From Gemmatimonadota bacterium (GTDB lineage: Bacteria > Gemmatimonadota > Gemmatimonadetes > Gemmatimonadales > Gemmatimonadaceae), in assembly GCA_027307165.1 (NCBI GenBank), contig DAHUXM010000004.1, positions 247,692 through 311,691 of the forward strand: a DNA stretch of 64,000 nt. Reading direction: 5' to 3'. The translations under genes were made by a program, and so were the position numbers. The notes beneath the pieces are model-generated. The model made no database searches, had not been told where the DNA came from, and saw only the letters and a list, made by a program, of their open reading frames with translations. Within the stretch, counting starts at the first letter, position 1; every line of letters begins with the position of its first letter. This document shows positions 8,821-18,810 of the stretch, piece by piece.

Positions 8821-9522
8821 CTAAGCGCGTCCCACGCGCGCGTATGCTATCGGATCGGTGGCCCCTGCCGCACTGAACCCGGCCAGGCGTAGCTGACACG
8901 CATCACACTGGCCGCATGCCTCGCCGGTGGCAGACGGATCATAGCAGCTCGTCGTCATCGAGTAATCGACGCCGAGCGACATGCCGAGCGCGATGATCTG
9001 CGCCTTGGTCAGATGGATGAGTGGTGTGCGGATGGTGATCGTGTTGCCTTCGGCACCGGCTCGGGTCGCGAGGTTGGCCATGCGTTCGAATGCATGGATG
9101 TACTCGGGCCGGCAATCCGGGTAGCCGGAATAGTCGACCGCATTGACTCCGATGAATATGTCTCGCGCGTGCGTGACTTCAGCGAACGCGAGCGCGTACG
9201 AGAGAAAAATCGTATTGCGAGCCGGTACATACGTGATTGGCACGTCAGTCGCATCGCTCACGTCGCGTCCCTTGGGTACTGCGATGTCCGATGTGAGCGC
9301 GGAGCCACCGAACACGCGGAGATCGATGGTCACCGCCTCGTGACGTGCAACGCCGTAGCTGCTCGCTATCCGGCGCGCAGCGTCGATCTCGCGGTCGTGT
9401 CTCTGCCCGTAGCTGAACGAGAGGGCGTTGACCTCATAGCCGTCGCGCCTGGCAATGGCGAGCACAGTTGTGGAGTCGAGGCCACCGCTCAAGAGCACGA
9501 CGGCCGGACGTGTGTGGGACAT
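8821..9522 (-). CDS. queC: 7-cyano-7-deazaguanine (preQ0) synthase
   Basis: A 233 aa ATP-dependent enzyme starting at ATG 9522. The PP-loop SGGLDST (residues 12-18) binds ATP, and a C-terminal zinc site is formed by the Cys cluster in [17 protein letters not shown]. QueC turns the QueE product CDG into preQ0 using ammonia and ATP, for queuosine in tRNA or other 7-deazapurines. The frame continues upstream beyond this ATG but that part overlaps the divergent dehydratase gene and is not coding. It is divergent from the gene at 9625 with about 100 nt between; I saw no preQ1 riboswitch there. Confidence 0.95.
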   Translation of the reverse strand: MSHTRPAVVLLSGGLDSTTVLAIARRDGYEVNALSFSYGQRHDREIDAARRIASSYGVARHEAVTIDLRVFGGSALTSDIAVPKGRDVSDATDVPITYVPARNTIFLSYALAFAEVTHARDIFIGVNAVDYSGYPDCRPEYIHAFERMANLATRAGAEGNTITIRTPLIHLTKAQIIALGMSLGVDYSMTTSCYDPSATGEACGQCDACQLRLAGFSAAGATDPIAYARVGRA

Positions 9523-9624
9523 GGTGAAATCTACAACAGGCACTGTATCACAGGCTCGCGCCGCGGTGAGTATCGGCGGCCCTCGTCGTCGCCGAGACCG
9601 CCGATAACGAGTATCTTGATCCGC

Positions 9625-10590
9625 ATGACAGCCGTTCTTCCATCGTTGAGCGATCTCGAGGCCGCGACGGAGATCGTCCGCCGGTTCGTGCCGCCGACGC
9701 CGCAATATGCGTGGCCCTTGCTTGCCGAGCGCACGGGGGCACGCGTGATCGTCAAGCACGAAAACCACACTCCCGTCGGAGCCTTCAAGGTTCGTGGGGG
9801 AATCGTGTACATGGATCATCTGCAGCGCACTCCGCAACGGGTTCCGGGCATCGTGACTGCGACGCGCGGCAACCATGGCCAGTCCGTGCCGTTCGCCGCG
9901 CGGCGCTACAACATTCCGGTTCTGGTCGTGGTCCCGCACGGGAACAGCGTGGAGAAGAACAGTGCGATGCGGGCGCTGGGCGCCGACCTCGTCGAGGAGG
10001 GGCGCGACTTTCAGGCGGCCGTAGAGGCGGCCGACCGGATCGCCGTGGAACGCGGCTGGCACAGATTGCCATCGTACCATCCAGATCTGGTGAGTGGCGT
10101 CGGTACCTACGCGCTCGAATTCCTGCGGGCTGAGCCGGACATGGATACCGTCTACGTGCCGATCGGGCTCGGTTCCGGGATCTGCGGAATGGTGGCGGCG
10201 CGGGATGGGCTCGGGTTGTCCACCAGAATCGTCGGAGTGGTTTCGACGGGCGCACCGGCCTACGCGCTGTCGGTCTCTGCTGGCCAGGTGGTCTCGCACC
10301 CGGTCACGACTGAAATCGCCGATGGAATGGCGTGTCGCACTCCGCTCGCGGAGCCGCTCGAAATCATCACGCGCGGTACCGAGCGCGTCGTGCAGGTGAG
10401 CGACGCCGAGGTGGAGGAGGCGATGCGTGCGTACTTCACCGATACGCACAATGTTGCAGAAGGCGCAGGTGCTGCAGCGCTGGCGGCACTGATGCAGGAG
10501 CGCGAGTCGATGCGTGGACGTAAAGTTGGTGTGGTATTATCGGGGGGAAACGTGGATCGCGATGTCTTTGCGCGCGTGCTTGCGCATTAG
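9625..10590 (+). CDS. Threonine/serine dehydratase-like PLP enzyme
   Basis: A 321 aa fold-type II PLP enzyme from the ATG at 9625. The Schiff-base lysine is K55 in [17 protein letters not shown] is the loop holding the substrate carboxylate, and SGGNVD near the end marks the family. Such enzymes deaminate threonine or serine to 2-oxo acids, or act on 3-hydroxyaspartate. There is no C-terminal ACT regulatory domain, so this is the short, catabolic or racemase-like form rather than the biosynthetic IlvA form. Substrate is not determinable from the sequence. A repeat element follows the gene. Confidence 0.85.
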   Translation: MTAVLPSLSDLEAATEIVRRFVPPTPQYAWPLLAERTGARVIVKHENHTPVGAFKVRGGIVYMDHLQRTPQRVPGIVTATRGNHGQSVPFAARRYNIPVLVVVPHGNSVEKNSAMRALGADLVEEGRDFQAAVEAADRIAVERGWHRLPSYHPDLVSGVGTYALEFLRAEPDMDTVYVPIGLGSGICGMVAARDGLGLSTRIVGVVSTGAPAYALSVSAGQVVSHPVTTEIADGMACRTPLAEPLEIITRGTERVVQVSDAEVEEAMRAYFTDTHNVAEGAGAAALAALMQERESMRGRKVGVVLSGGNVDRDVFARVLAH

Positions 10591-10621
10591 GTCATTCACC
10601 GGTATTGCTGGTGTGAAATAA

Positions 10622-10755
10622 TGCGGACACCCGATTTCGATTACGCGTAACGGGGGCGGGGGGGATATATCCGGCGGACATCCGAATTCGATTCCACGTA
10701 ACGGGGCCAGGCGCGGATATATCCGCGCCCTACGCATGACCATCAATTCGGCGCG
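10622..10755. repeat. Interspersed palindromic repeat, family A
   Basis: It contains two related half-copies of a unit with TTCGATT then CGTAACGGGG, followed by the palindromic core GCGCGGATATATCCGCGC, then CCCTACGCATGACC and ATCAATTCGGCGCG. The same unit, in either orientation, recurs at 48.3-48.8 kb, which defines it as a dispersed element. It sits between two converging genes. Confidence 0.75.
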
Positions 10756-10800
10756 TGGGTGGGCGTCGTCGTGGCGTCGTACGAATTTCGCGCGCGGCGT

Positions 10801-12516
10801 TTATGCGGTGCGCAATTCTCCGACCAGGTTTCGCAGGTGCGTGCTTCCGCGCAGCAACAGTGCCGATGCTGTCGTCATCTGCTCGCACGCGGCGCTCTGT
10901 TCCTCCGTCGATGCGCTGACCTGCATCGCTGTTGCGGCATGACCCTCGGCGGTGCGTGCGACGGCGGCAAGACCGTCGGTTGCGTGCTGAACCACGCGAA
11001 CGTTGTCATCCGCGGTGCGCGCGACTCCTTCTGCCGCACGCGTAGTGCGCTCGGCAGCAGCCGCGATCGACGCCAGCGCGTCGTCGATGTCGCGAGAGAC
11101 GCGCTCCAATTCGCCGACCTGATTTTCTCCGCGCTCCATCGTGCTGTAGGTACGGCTGACGCGGCTCGTAACGGAAGTTGTGAGGTCGACGACATCGTCA
11201 GCGGCTGCGCGTGACTGGTCGGCAAGCTTGCGAATCTCGTCCGCCACTACGCCGAACCCGCGGCCGGCTGCGCCGGCACGCGCGGCTTCGATCGCGGCGT
11301 TCAGTGACAGCAAATTCGTCTGATCGGCAATACGTCCTACGGAGATGACGAATTTGTTGATATCTCCCACTGTCGCATTGAGCGCGCGCACTTCGTCGGC
11401 GGCCTGCCGGACTATCGTGCGAACGTCCACGAGTATCGAGAGAGTTCGCTCCAGCTCCGTGCGCTTGTCGGCCGCCTGACCGTGAATCGACGCGGCGAGC
11501 GCCTGCACTTCCTCGGCGCCGGCTGCGACACTGTCGGCCGCGTCGCGAATCGAGTCGAGCGAGTGGGTCACCACCTTGATTTGTCGCACCTGGGCCTCGG
11601 CGCCAGCTGAAACCTGCGTCACGGCTTCCGACACCTGGTTGGCGGTGTCCGAAATCTGCTGCGATGCGCTGGCGAGGTCGCCCGCCGAATGGGTTACATC
11701 GTCGGCAGTCTGCGTCGCGACGTCGATGACGCGCGACAACGAATCTGCCGCGTGATTCATTGCGATTGCGACCGTTGCAAACTCACCCGGGAGGCCGGCG
11801 GTATCGGTGCGGGCCGTGAGATCGCCTTCGCTGAAGCTGCGGGCGTGCCTGGACAACTCTCGAAGTGGCGTCGCGATTGCGCGGATGGTGCGAATCGCGA
11901 TCATGATGGCGAGCAGCACAGCGATGGCGACGGCACCCAGTACCGCTGTCGCGCGCCACTTCGCCAGATAATCGATATGGCTTGTCGCGTTCGAGACGTC
12001 GGTGGCCTTGGTGTCCTCGAAACGCGCGAGATCGCCGAGAAGACCGGCAACCACGACGCGCGCCTGCTCGGCCTGCACGCGGGCTTCCTGTGTGCGTCCC
12101 ATATCGCGAAGGCGATGCGCGAGCGCATATGCGTTCTCGAAGTCAGCGAGGCGGTTATCGACTGCGGCGATCGCTGCAACTTCAGTCGGCGTTGCACGTT
12201 GCGTGCTGCCGAATCTGCGCTGCAAGCTGTGTGCAGAGTGCCCCAGCTGGCGAAATTCACGCAGCGATACGGAATCGCCATTGGCGAGATAGGCGGACGC
12301 GGCCTGGATCTCTCGCGTCACGATGTTGGAATAATCCGAGGTCTGCTGCGCCGTAGCGAGTACGCTCTGCAGCTCCCCGGTAACGTCGCCGGCGCCGGCC
12401 CGCACCGCCATCCATCCGACAGTCCCGGCGATTATCAGGCAGAATACAAGCGCCGCAAATCCCACGAGCAGGGTATCCCTGATCGTTGTGAGGCGTAGAT
12501 GTTCGCGGATACTCAT
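10801..12516 (-). CDS. Methyl-accepting chemotaxis protein
   Basis: A 571 aa chemoreceptor starting MSIREHLRL at 12516. One membrane helix lies at about residues 15-38, then a ~150-residue periplasmic helical sensor region, a second helix near 190-210, a HAMP domain and a long cytoplasmic coiled coil. The signalling tip is [21 protein letters not shown] followed by [16 protein letters not shown], which contacts CheA and CheW. The start codon overlaps the stop of the upstream solute-binding lipoprotein gene by 4 nt (ATGA), so the two are translationally coupled. The lipoprotein is therefore a candidate ligand-presenting partner. No CheR/CheB pentapeptide is evident at the C-terminus. Confidence 0.93.
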   Translation of the reverse strand: MSIREHLRLTTIRDTLLVGFAALVFCLIIAGTVGWMAVRAGAGDVTGELQSVLATAQQTSDYSNIVTREIQAASAYLANGDSVSLREFRQLGHSAHSLQRRFGSTQRATPTEVAAIAAVDNRLADFENAYALAHRLRDMGRTQEARVQAEQARVVVAGLLGDLARFEDTKATDVSNATSHIDYLAKWRATAVLGAVAIAVLLAIMIAIRTIRAIATPLRELSRHARSFSEGDLTARTDTAGLPGEFATVAIAMNHAADSLSRVIDVATQTADDVTHSAGDLASASQQISDTANQVSEAVTQVSAGAEAQVRQIKVVTHSLDSIRDAADSVAAGAEEVQALAASIHGQAADKRTELERTLSILVDVRTIVRQAADEVRALNATVGDINKFVISVGRIADQTNLLSLNAAIEAARAGAAGRGFGVVADEIRKLADQSRAAADDVVDLTTSVTSRVSRTYSTMERGENQVGELERVSRDIDDALASIAAAAERTTRAAEGVARTADDNVRVVQHATDGLAAVARTAEGHAATAMQVSASTEEQSAACEQMTTASALLLRGSTHLRNLVGELRTA

Positions 12517-13625
12517 CGGCGCGCCACCGGAAGCATGAGCCCGTCGTGTACGCGGGTCATACGGAAGGTATCTCCAACGGGATCGGTGCCGTCGAACCAC
12601 GTGGGGCCGGACAGGCTCGCGAATGCAGTCGATTGCTTGAGCGATGAGAGATAATCGCGAATTTCGGTTCTGGTGGTAGCGCCGCTCCTGAGCGCGCTCG
12701 CGATCAGCCGTGTCGCGTCGTACGCCAGCGCGGCATGTGCGTCCGGCACCATCCCGTACCTGGCGCGAAATGCGGACGCGAATCTCTGCGTTGCTTCGCT
12801 GCTGTTCTGCGCGGTGAACGGTGTTCCGACAAATGCGCCTTCCGACGCAGGATCACTGACAACACCCTGCCATCCGTCGCCACCGAGGAACGTGGCCGTC
12901 AGGTGTTGCCTGCGCGCCTCGCGCAGCACCTTGATTCCAAGATCCTCATCGCTTGCGACGAATACGATGTCGGGCGCGTGTGTCTTGAAGTACGTGATGT
13001 ACGGCTCGAGGTTCGTGTCTGTGCCGATCGGATCGGTGCTCAGAACCTGGCCCTTGAAACTGTGAAGGAAGGCGTCGGACAGCCCGCGTCCATACGAGTC
13101 GTTGTGATACAGAATGCCGACCCTTGCAGGACGGTGCAGCGAGTCGCTCAGCGACGATGCGAAGCGCGCGAGCGTTATTCCGTTCACGGAATCGCTGGTG
13201 CTCATGCGAAACACCCACGGCGAGATGCCGGTTATGTCGGGCGACGACGGCGTCGTGGCGACAGCTGGAAGATGACCGCCGTCGTATACGCGTGCAGCCG
13301 ATACCTCGGCGCCAGAGCCTGCGTGGCCAATCACTGCAAGAATCTTCCGGTTCGCCACGAACTCGCCGGCGACGCGTGCTGCGTCGGCTCCGCTTGCGCG
13401 ATCGTCACGAGCGACCACGCGCAGCGGCACACCGTCTATCCCGCCGGCGCGGTTGATCTCATCCACAGCGAGATCGATCCCGTGCTGGTTCTGGATTCCG
13501 TAAGCCACGGTCTGGGGACCGGCCGCGCCAATCAGGTACTCCCGAGGCTGGCGGGAGCAGGCGACCAAGGTGCTCAAGGTGCTTATGGACGCGGCAAGAG
13601 CCGCGACGACCATACGACGATCCAA
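12513..13625 (-). CDS. Periplasmic solute-binding lipoprotein (branched-chain amino acid type)
   Basis: The start is taken as TTG at 13625 because GGAGG lies exactly 5 nt before it; the ATG at 13613 is 17 nt away and the frame continues to 13673 without a ribosome site. This gives 370 aa with a lipobox LVAC (Cys23). The body is a type I periplasmic-binding fold of the LivJ/Peripla_BP_6 kind ([40 protein letters not shown]). Such proteins bind amino acids or small organic anions. No ABC permease or ATPase gene is adjacent; the partner is instead an overlapping chemoreceptor gene, pointing to a sensory role. Confidence 0.85.
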   Translation of the reverse strand: MDRRMVVAALAASISTLSTLVACSRQPREYLIGAAGPQTVAYGIQNQHGIDLAVDEINRAGGIDGVPLRVVARDDRASGADAARVAGEFVANRKILAVIGHAGSGAEVSAARVYDGGHLPAVATTPSSPDITGISPWVFRMSTSDSVNGITLARFASSLSDSLHRPARVGILYHNDSYGRGLSDAFLHSFKGQVLSTDPIGTDTNLEPYITYFKTHAPDIVFVASDEDLGIKVLREARRQHLTATFLGGDGWQGVVSDPASEGAFVGTPFTAQNSSEATQRFASAFRARYGMVPDAHAALAYDATRLIASALRSGATTRTEIRDYLSSLKQSTAFASLSGPTWFDGTDPVGDTFRMTRVHDGLMLPVARR

Positions 13626-13854
13626 CAAAACCTCCAGTGCCACCAATGCAACCGAGACAGCCAGGCAGGGCATCCGCTCGACGCCGCTCCACTCGATGCC
13701 GCCCTACAAGGACGACATGGACGAGCACTGTGTCACCATCTTACAAGACGGGGACGCAGCTCTAGAGAGAGTTTCGGCAGGCGACGGCGTCGATTGAAGC
13801 CTGTGACCTCCGCTCAAGGTCCTGCATCTAGCGGGATTCGGTTAATTTTCGCCT

Positions 13855-14775
13855 ATGCGCAGAGAGCCCTTCACCGTCGGAATCATCCAGGAAGCGGTCG
13901 CCGCAACGCCCGCCGAGACACTGGAACGGGCGGTGACCCGGATCCGGGAGGCCGCGGGCCGCGGGGCCCAGGTCATCTGCCTGCAGGAGATGTTCAACTC
14001 TCACTACTTCTGCACCAGCCAGAGCTGCGAGCGGTTCGACATCGCGGAGCCCATTCCGGGGCCGGTAACGGATCGGATGCAGGAGCTGGCCCGGGAGCTC
14101 GAGGTCGTGATCATCGTCCCCATCTTCGAGCGTCAGGCCGCTGGACTCTATCGCAACTCGGCTGCGGTGATCGACGCCGACGGCTCGCTGCTGGGTGTGT
14201 ATCACAAGATGCACATCCCTGACGACCCGCTGTACTACGAGAAGTATTACTTCACGCCCGGCGACGCGAACCGCACGTACGAGACGGAAGAACACCCGGG
14301 GGCTAGCGGCTTTCGAGTCTGGAAGACGCGCTATGCCGATATCGGTGTCCTGATCTGCTGGGATCAGTGGTATCCCGAAGCCGCCCGTATCACCGCACTA
14401 CTGGGTGCCGACATCATCTTCTATCCTACGGCGATTGGATGGCATCCCGCGGAGAAGGCGGAGTTCGGGCCGGCGCAGCTGGACGCATGGCGTACGGCGC
14501 AGCGCGCGCACGCGATCGCGAACGGTGTGTACGTCGCATCGCCCAACCGCGTGGGATTCGAGGACGAGCCGGGCACCGATGGAATCGAATTCTTCGGCCA
14601 CTCCTTCGTGTCGGATCCATTCGGAAGAGTGATCGTCGAGGCGGGCCTCGAGCCTAGCGTGCTCGTCGCGAAGTGCGATCCCGCACTGATCGAGTACACG
14701 CGCCGCAACTGGCCATTCCTGCGTGACAGGCGTATCGACGCATACACACCCATTCTGAATCGGTACCTGGGGTGA
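13855..14775 (+). CDS. aguB: N-carbamoylputrescine amidase
   Basis: A 306 aa nitrilase-superfamily hydrolase with the Glu-Lys-Cys triad: E45 (CLQEMFNSHYF), K118 (YHKMHIPDDP) and Cys in LICWDQWYPEAAR. The segment DPLYYEKYYFTPGD and the overall length match bacterial N-carbamoylputrescine amidases, which release putrescine, CO2 and ammonia. The next gene encodes agmatine deiminase and overlaps this stop by 4 nt, so the two last steps of the arginine-agmatine-putrescine route are one operon. The start has no clear Shine-Dalgarno. Arginine decarboxylase is not in the window. Confidence 0.94.
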   Translation: MRREPFTVGIIQEAVAATPAETLERAVTRIREAAGRGAQVICLQEMFNSHYFCTSQSCERFDIAEPIPGPVTDRMQELARELEVVIIVPIFERQAAGLYRNSAAVIDADGSLLGVYHKMHIPDDPLYYEKYYFTPGDANRTYETEEHPGASGFRVWKTRYADIGVLICWDQWYPEAARITALLGADIIFYPTAIGWHPAEKAEFGPAQLDAWRTAQRAHAIANGVYVASPNRVGFEDEPGTDGIEFFGHSFVSDPFGRVIVEAGLEPSVLVAKCDPALIEYTRRNWPFLRDRRIDAYTPILNRYLG

Positions 14776-15833
14776 CGCGCTGGCGCATGCCGGCCGAATG
14801 GGAGCGTCACGACGCGACCTGGATAGCATGGCCACACCACGAGCCCGACTGGCCTGGAAAACTCGAGGCTGTACGCTGGGCATATGCGGAAATAGTCCGG
14901 GTGCTCGCCATGCACGAGCGTGTCGAGATCCTGTGTCACGACGAGCGCGTTCGCAATTCTGCCGTGGCGATGCTGCGCTCGCAGGACGTTGCGATGCAGC
15001 GCGTCAATCTGCGGCTCATTCCGACGGATCGCGTGTGGCTGCGCGATTCCGGACCGTCGTTCGTGTGGAACGGGAACGGCGAAGTCGAGATGATCGCGTG
15101 GGATTTCAACGCATGGGCCAAGTACGACAACTTCACGCGTGACCGCCGCGTTCCCGGCGCGATCCAGGATGCGACCGGGTTGCCCATGACGCCTGCGACG
15201 CGTCCTGACGACGCAAGTCGGAGATTGGTGCTCGAAGGCGGTGGGTTGGAGGTGAATGGACAGGGGAGAATCCTGGCCACCGAGGAATGGTTGTTGAGCG
15301 ACGTGCAGGTCCGCAATCCAGGTGTCACGCGCGCTGGATACGAAAAAGCATTTGCTACCTACCTTGGCTGTCATGACACCATCTGGCTCGGGAATGGATG
15401 CGCCGGTGATGACACGCACGGGCACATCGACGACATAGCACGTTTCGTCAACTTCGACACCGTGGCGCTGGCGTACGAAGCCGATCCGTCGGATGCGAAT
15501 CACGCGTCGTCCGTGGACAATCTGGAACGGTTGCGTCTCGCGGCGGAGCGGCAGCCGTTGAACGTCGTGCTGCTGCCGTATCCACGTCCGGTCATGATGG
15601 ATGGACAGAGACTTCCAGCGAGTTACGCGAATTTCTACATCGCGAACGAAGTCGTTCTCGTGCCCACGTTCAATGATGCGAACGACCGCGTTGCGCTCGA
15701 AATCATCGCGACACTATTCCCGGTTCGCACGGTGATCGGAATACATGCCGTGGATCTCGTGTGGGGGATGGGAACGCTGCACTGCCTCACGCAGCAGCAG
15801 CCGGCGATGGCGATCGATTATCGCGGCACCTGA
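14772..15833 (+). CDS. aguA: Agmatine deiminase
   Basis: A 353 aa guanidine-modifying enzyme starting at GTG, overlapping the aguB stop as GTGA. The start (MPAEWERHDATWIAWPHHEPDW after a four-residue extension) is diagnostic of agmatine deiminase/peptidyl-arginine-deiminase-like enzymes. Catalytic Cys is C338 in GTLHCLTQQQP; the His of GDDTHGHIDDIARF is the general base. The product, N-carbamoylputrescine, is the substrate of the preceding gene. RDSGPSF and LEGGGLEVNG, also conserved, are present. Confidence 0.95.
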   Translation: MTRWRMPAEWERHDATWIAWPHHEPDWPGKLEAVRWAYAEIVRVLAMHERVEILCHDERVRNSAVAMLRSQDVAMQRVNLRLIPTDRVWLRDSGPSFVWNGNGEVEMIAWDFNAWAKYDNFTRDRRVPGAIQDATGLPMTPATRPDDASRRLVLEGGGLEVNGQGRILATEEWLLSDVQVRNPGVTRAGYEKAFATYLGCHDTIWLGNGCAGDDTHGHIDDIARFVNFDTVALAYEADPSDANHASSVDNLERLRLAAERQPLNVVLLPYPRPVMMDGQRLPASYANFYIANEVVLVPTFNDANDRVALEIIATLFPVRTVIGIHAVDLVWGMGTLHCLTQQQPAMAIDYRGT

Positions 15834-15841
15834 GCGAGGCG

Positions 15842-16249
15842 ATGGGAACGCAGCTCACCGTTATCTATGACGGCCATTGCGGAGTCTGCACGCGGCTCGC
15901 GGAGCGGGTCGCCAAGCTTGATACGCACAGCGTTCTGGAGATCGTACCGTCGCAGTCAGCGGGCGTTCGCGCCCGGTTTTCATGGATTCCCGCAAACGCG
16001 TACGACGAATCGCTTCAGGTAGTGCGTGCTTCCGACGGCTGGACCTGGGCAGGGGCGGCGGCGGTCGAGGAGATCATAAGAGCGTTGCGCGCCGGATGGG
16101 TTGTATCGTGGTTGTTCAGGCTACCATTCGCGCGGCAAGTCGCTCAGCGCGGATACCGATGGTTTGCCGATCACCGCGGTGAGTCCGGCTGCGGCGACCA
16201 TTGTCAGATTCACGCAATCCCACCCGCGGCGGGAACGAAAAACTCATAA
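15842..16249 (+). CDS. DCC-family thiol-disulfide oxidoreductase-like protein (DUF393)
   Basis: A 135 aa protein starting 8 nt after the agmatine deiminase stop, with GCGAGG just upstream. It has the name-giving motif YDGHCGVCTRLAERVAKLD (DxxCxxC) at its N-terminus. The family has a thioredoxin-like fold; its substrates are mostly unknown. It may be co-transcribed with the polyamine pair, but no functional link is evident. The C-terminus overlaps, on the opposite strand, the end of the diguanylate cyclase gene by 40 nt. Confidence 0.85.
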   Translation: MGTQLTVIYDGHCGVCTRLAERVAKLDTHSVLEIVPSQSAGVRARFSWIPANAYDESLQVVRASDGWTWAGAAAVEEIIRALRAGWVVSWLFRLPFARQVAQRGYRWFADHRGESGCGDHCQIHAIPPAAGTKNS

Positions 16250-18279
16250 TTCCCGCGCCCCCGCGCCTTCGCCGCGTACATCGCGGAGTCGGCGTTGCGC
16301 AGCAAGACATCGGGATCCATCGCAGATTCGCGTTCCCGGGTTGTGTCGCCCAGTGAGGCGCAAACGATTCCGATACTGGCGCCGACCACCACGTCGCGGT
16401 GATCGATCCTGATCGGACCGCGCACGAGATGCAATACGCGCTTCGCAACCATGCGAACTTCATCTGCGTCTCGGAGACGCTCCAGCAAGATGGCGAATTC
16501 ATCGCCACCCAGTCGTGCGGCCGTATCGGAGCCGCGTGTGGCGTCGCGCAGGCGGTCGGCGACCGTTGCAAGGACCAGGTCACCGGCGTCGTGCCCGAAG
16601 ATGTCGTTCACAGCCTTGAAGCCATCGAGATCGATGTAGAGAATTGCGAGTCCGCTGCGTCCATCATCGGGCCTCTTGCCGGATCTGGTGCGACCGATTG
16701 CGTCGACGACTTTCGCACGGAAACGTGTTCGATTCACCAGCCCGGTGAGGGTATCGTGGTATGCGCGATGTGTGAGCTCGACTTCCAGTTGCTTGCGCTC
16801 GCTGACGTCACGCCCGTTGATGACGAGACCCATCACGACCGGATCGTCGAGCAGGTTCGTGCAGATGGCTTCAACCCATCGCTCGCTGCCGTTGGCGGCG
16901 CGGATGCGCCACTCGCACGGGCCGCTCGCAGTGACTTCTCCGTCTCCTGCAGCGATGGCCTGCGCGATGTCGGCTTGAACGACCGCCATGTCGTCAGAGA
17001 CGAAGAACTCCCAGAATGTGCGTCCGACAACTTTTTGAGGGGCGTGACCGAGAACGCGAGCGACCGCTGGGCTGGCCTCGCGTACCGTTCCATCCGCTTC
17101 GAGCACCAGCAGCATGTCGGACGAATGCTGGACGAGCGCACGGAAGTGCGCCTCGCGTGCGAGCCGCTCGCGTACGAGTTCGGCGTTTCTCCGCTGCGCC
17201 GCGACCTGGCGCGCGATCACGATCGCTGTGACCACCATCGCTCCGACGACAAGCGTGGTGACAGGGAAGTCCGCGGCGATGGACAGCCGGTGGCCAACTC
17301 CTGCAGCGTGAGCCTCGGTTCGAAATGCCTCGACTATCAGCGTTGCGTAAATCGCTGCTATCGCCAGGTACGGAATGAGGCTGTGTGGATGATTTCGCCG
17401 TTCATGCGACGTCAGATGTACCGACCCGAAATCCTGCTGCACGTTCTGGCACTGCGCGAACACTGCCGCCGTCGCCATCCACGCGACGACTGCCCACACC
17501 ACGTAGAAGAACCGGCCGCTCTGTGACTCATGTGCGATGTATGCCCACATGTAGAGCAGATCGGCGGCTGTATTCAGGAGAATGCTGACGGCAAGGATGC
17601 GAATGGACCGCAGACTTCCCGGCAACGGGCGCCGGAGCAACAACACCACGGCTGCGAACAGCAGCACCACGTCGGCAACCGGGTATGCCAACGCGTACAT
17701 GGCCGTGCGCCAGTCCGATCCGGCCGCGACGAGGGCCGCTCGTAGCAGCAGATGCCACGTAAGCAGAGTTGCCACGCCAGCGACGATTGCACCATCGAAC
17801 CAGAACGTCGACCGATCCCCACTGGCCATGCGCCGGACAGGGAAGGTGACGAGGGCCGCCAGCAGGAACACGTCGTACGTGGCGGCGATCAGTTGGAGAG
17901 CCAGCGGGCCCGCGACGCTACTGCCGGATGCGAGCCGGTAAACCCATGACAGGCTGACAATTCCGGTCGCAATCTGAGCGATGGCGAAGAAGAGCCAGGC
18001 GCGCCGCGTGGCCCGGTCGAGGCCGTACCCGGACACGATCGTGCAGAGGACCGCAGTCAGCATCGAGAGGACGAACAGCAGCGACTGGGTGACGATCGGA
18101 ACGCGGGAGACGGTGCTACTGGCGCCCATGCTGTCGAAGCCGACCCAGACGAGATATCCCGCGAAGCACGCGGTCGCCAGCAGGAAGAGCCCGATCTCCC
18201 AGACCGAGGTTGTCTCGCGAGTGGCTTGCGCCCGACTCGACGGGTTGACCGGCGCTAGCGAGCTGCGCAATGGGGTCAC
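16210..18279 (-). CDS. Membrane PAS-GGDEF diguanylate cyclase
   Basis: A 689 aa protein. Residues ~28-345 contain about nine hydrophobic helices forming a membrane sensor module. A PAS domain follows at ~360-485 (FRALVQHSSDMLLVLEADGT) with a PAC-like end, then a GGDEF domain at ~500-680 with an intact RLGGDEF motif. No EAL domain follows, so it is a likely c-di-GMP synthase. Its membrane part does not match MHYT or MASE1 patterns that I can recognise. Its end is antisense to the last 40 nt of the DCC-family gene (convergent overlap). Confidence 0.9.
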   Translation of the reverse strand: MTPLRSSLAPVNPSSRAQATRETTSVWEIGLFLLATACFAGYLVWVGFDSMGASSTVSRVPIVTQSLLFVLSMLTAVLCTIVSGYGLDRATRRAWLFFAIAQIATGIVSLSWVYRLASGSSVAGPLALQLIAATYDVFLLAALVTFPVRRMASGDRSTFWFDGAIVAGVATLLTWHLLLRAALVAAGSDWRTAMYALAYPVADVVLLFAAVVLLLRRPLPGSLRSIRILAVSILLNTAADLLYMWAYIAHESQSGRFFYVVWAVVAWMATAAVFAQCQNVQQDFGSVHLTSHERRNHPHSLIPYLAIAAIYATLIVEAFRTEAHAAGVGHRLSIAADFPVTTLVVGAMVVTAIVIARQVAAQRRNAELVRERLAREAHFRALVQHSSDMLLVLEADGTVREASPAVARVLGHAPQKVVGRTFWEFFVSDDMAVVQADIAQAIAAGDGEVTASGPCEWRIRAANGSERWVEAICTNLLDDPVVMGLVINGRDVSERKQLEVELTHRAYHDTLTGLVNRTRFRAKVVDAIGRTRSGKRPDDGRSGLAILYIDLDGFKAVNDIFGHDAGDLVLATVADRLRDATRGSDTAARLGGDEFAILLERLRDADEVRMVAKRVLHLVRGPIRIDHRDVVVGASIGIVCASLGDTTRERESAMDPDVLLRNADSAMYAAKARGRGNYEFFVPAAGGIA

Positions 18280-18467
18280 AGAGTCGCGGTGACGCAGCCG
18301 TGCCCGCCCTGCCGAGTGGCAGGGTGGCTATCAAGGCGCCGAAGTGGGGCTGACTTCATTGCAGATTTGCGCCGGCTGGCATGCCGCCAGTCGCCGCGAG
18401 GGCTGTGGAGTGGCTCCGAATTCATCAATACGACTCGGGCGTTGATTTCGTAACCGTGTATCTCAAG

Positions 18468-18540
18468 CTGGGGCGGCGGGATTCGAACCTGCAACTTCCC
18501 GAGTAACAGTCGGGTGGTCTGCCAATTGACCTACACCCCA
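18468..18540 (-). tRNA. tRNA-Asn (GTT)
   Basis: Read on the minus strand, a 73-nt cloverleaf starts TGGGGTG and ends CGCCCCA plus discriminator G. The anticodon stem CCCGA/TCGGG encloses the loop CTGTTAC with anticodon GTT, and the T loop is TTCGAAT. The acceptor stem is complete with one G-U pair. One T-stem pair is A-C on this strand. No CCA is encoded. Confidence 0.93.
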
Positions 18541-18585
18541 TCGGGATTGCCATGAGTTTCGGCAATCAGCGACGACTTCTAAACG

Positions 18586-18616
18586 AAAAACCCTTCGGAG
18601 CGACGGCTCGGAAGGG
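18586..18616 (-). terminator. Intrinsic terminator downstream of the aromatic/threonine operon
   Basis: On the minus strand CCCTTCCGAGC and GCTCCGAAGGG pair around a 4-nt loop, with one mismatched pair in the middle, followed by TTTTT. It lies about 195 nt after the threonine synthase stop and just before the tRNA, so it separates the operon from the tRNA gene. I see no gene in the 195 nt between. Confidence 0.7.
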
Positions 18617-18810
18617 CGATTGTGCAACCGGTATGTCTGGTGCTGTCAGATCATCCGCGCAACAAGATCACCCTCTCCAAGCAGTTTCGCTTGAGATTGC
18701 ATGGGACCACATTGTTCGCGTGTTTGAATGACGGCATTGAACCACGATACAGCTCCGTACTCGCGCCCGCAAGGAGGAACTTGCAGGCGTATGTGTCATG
18801 CCGCCGTGAT

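Noticed and set aside
12735..14222. 495-codon plus-strand frame over the binding-protein and aguB genes
   Set aside because: It crosses two real genes on different strands and lacks any motif.
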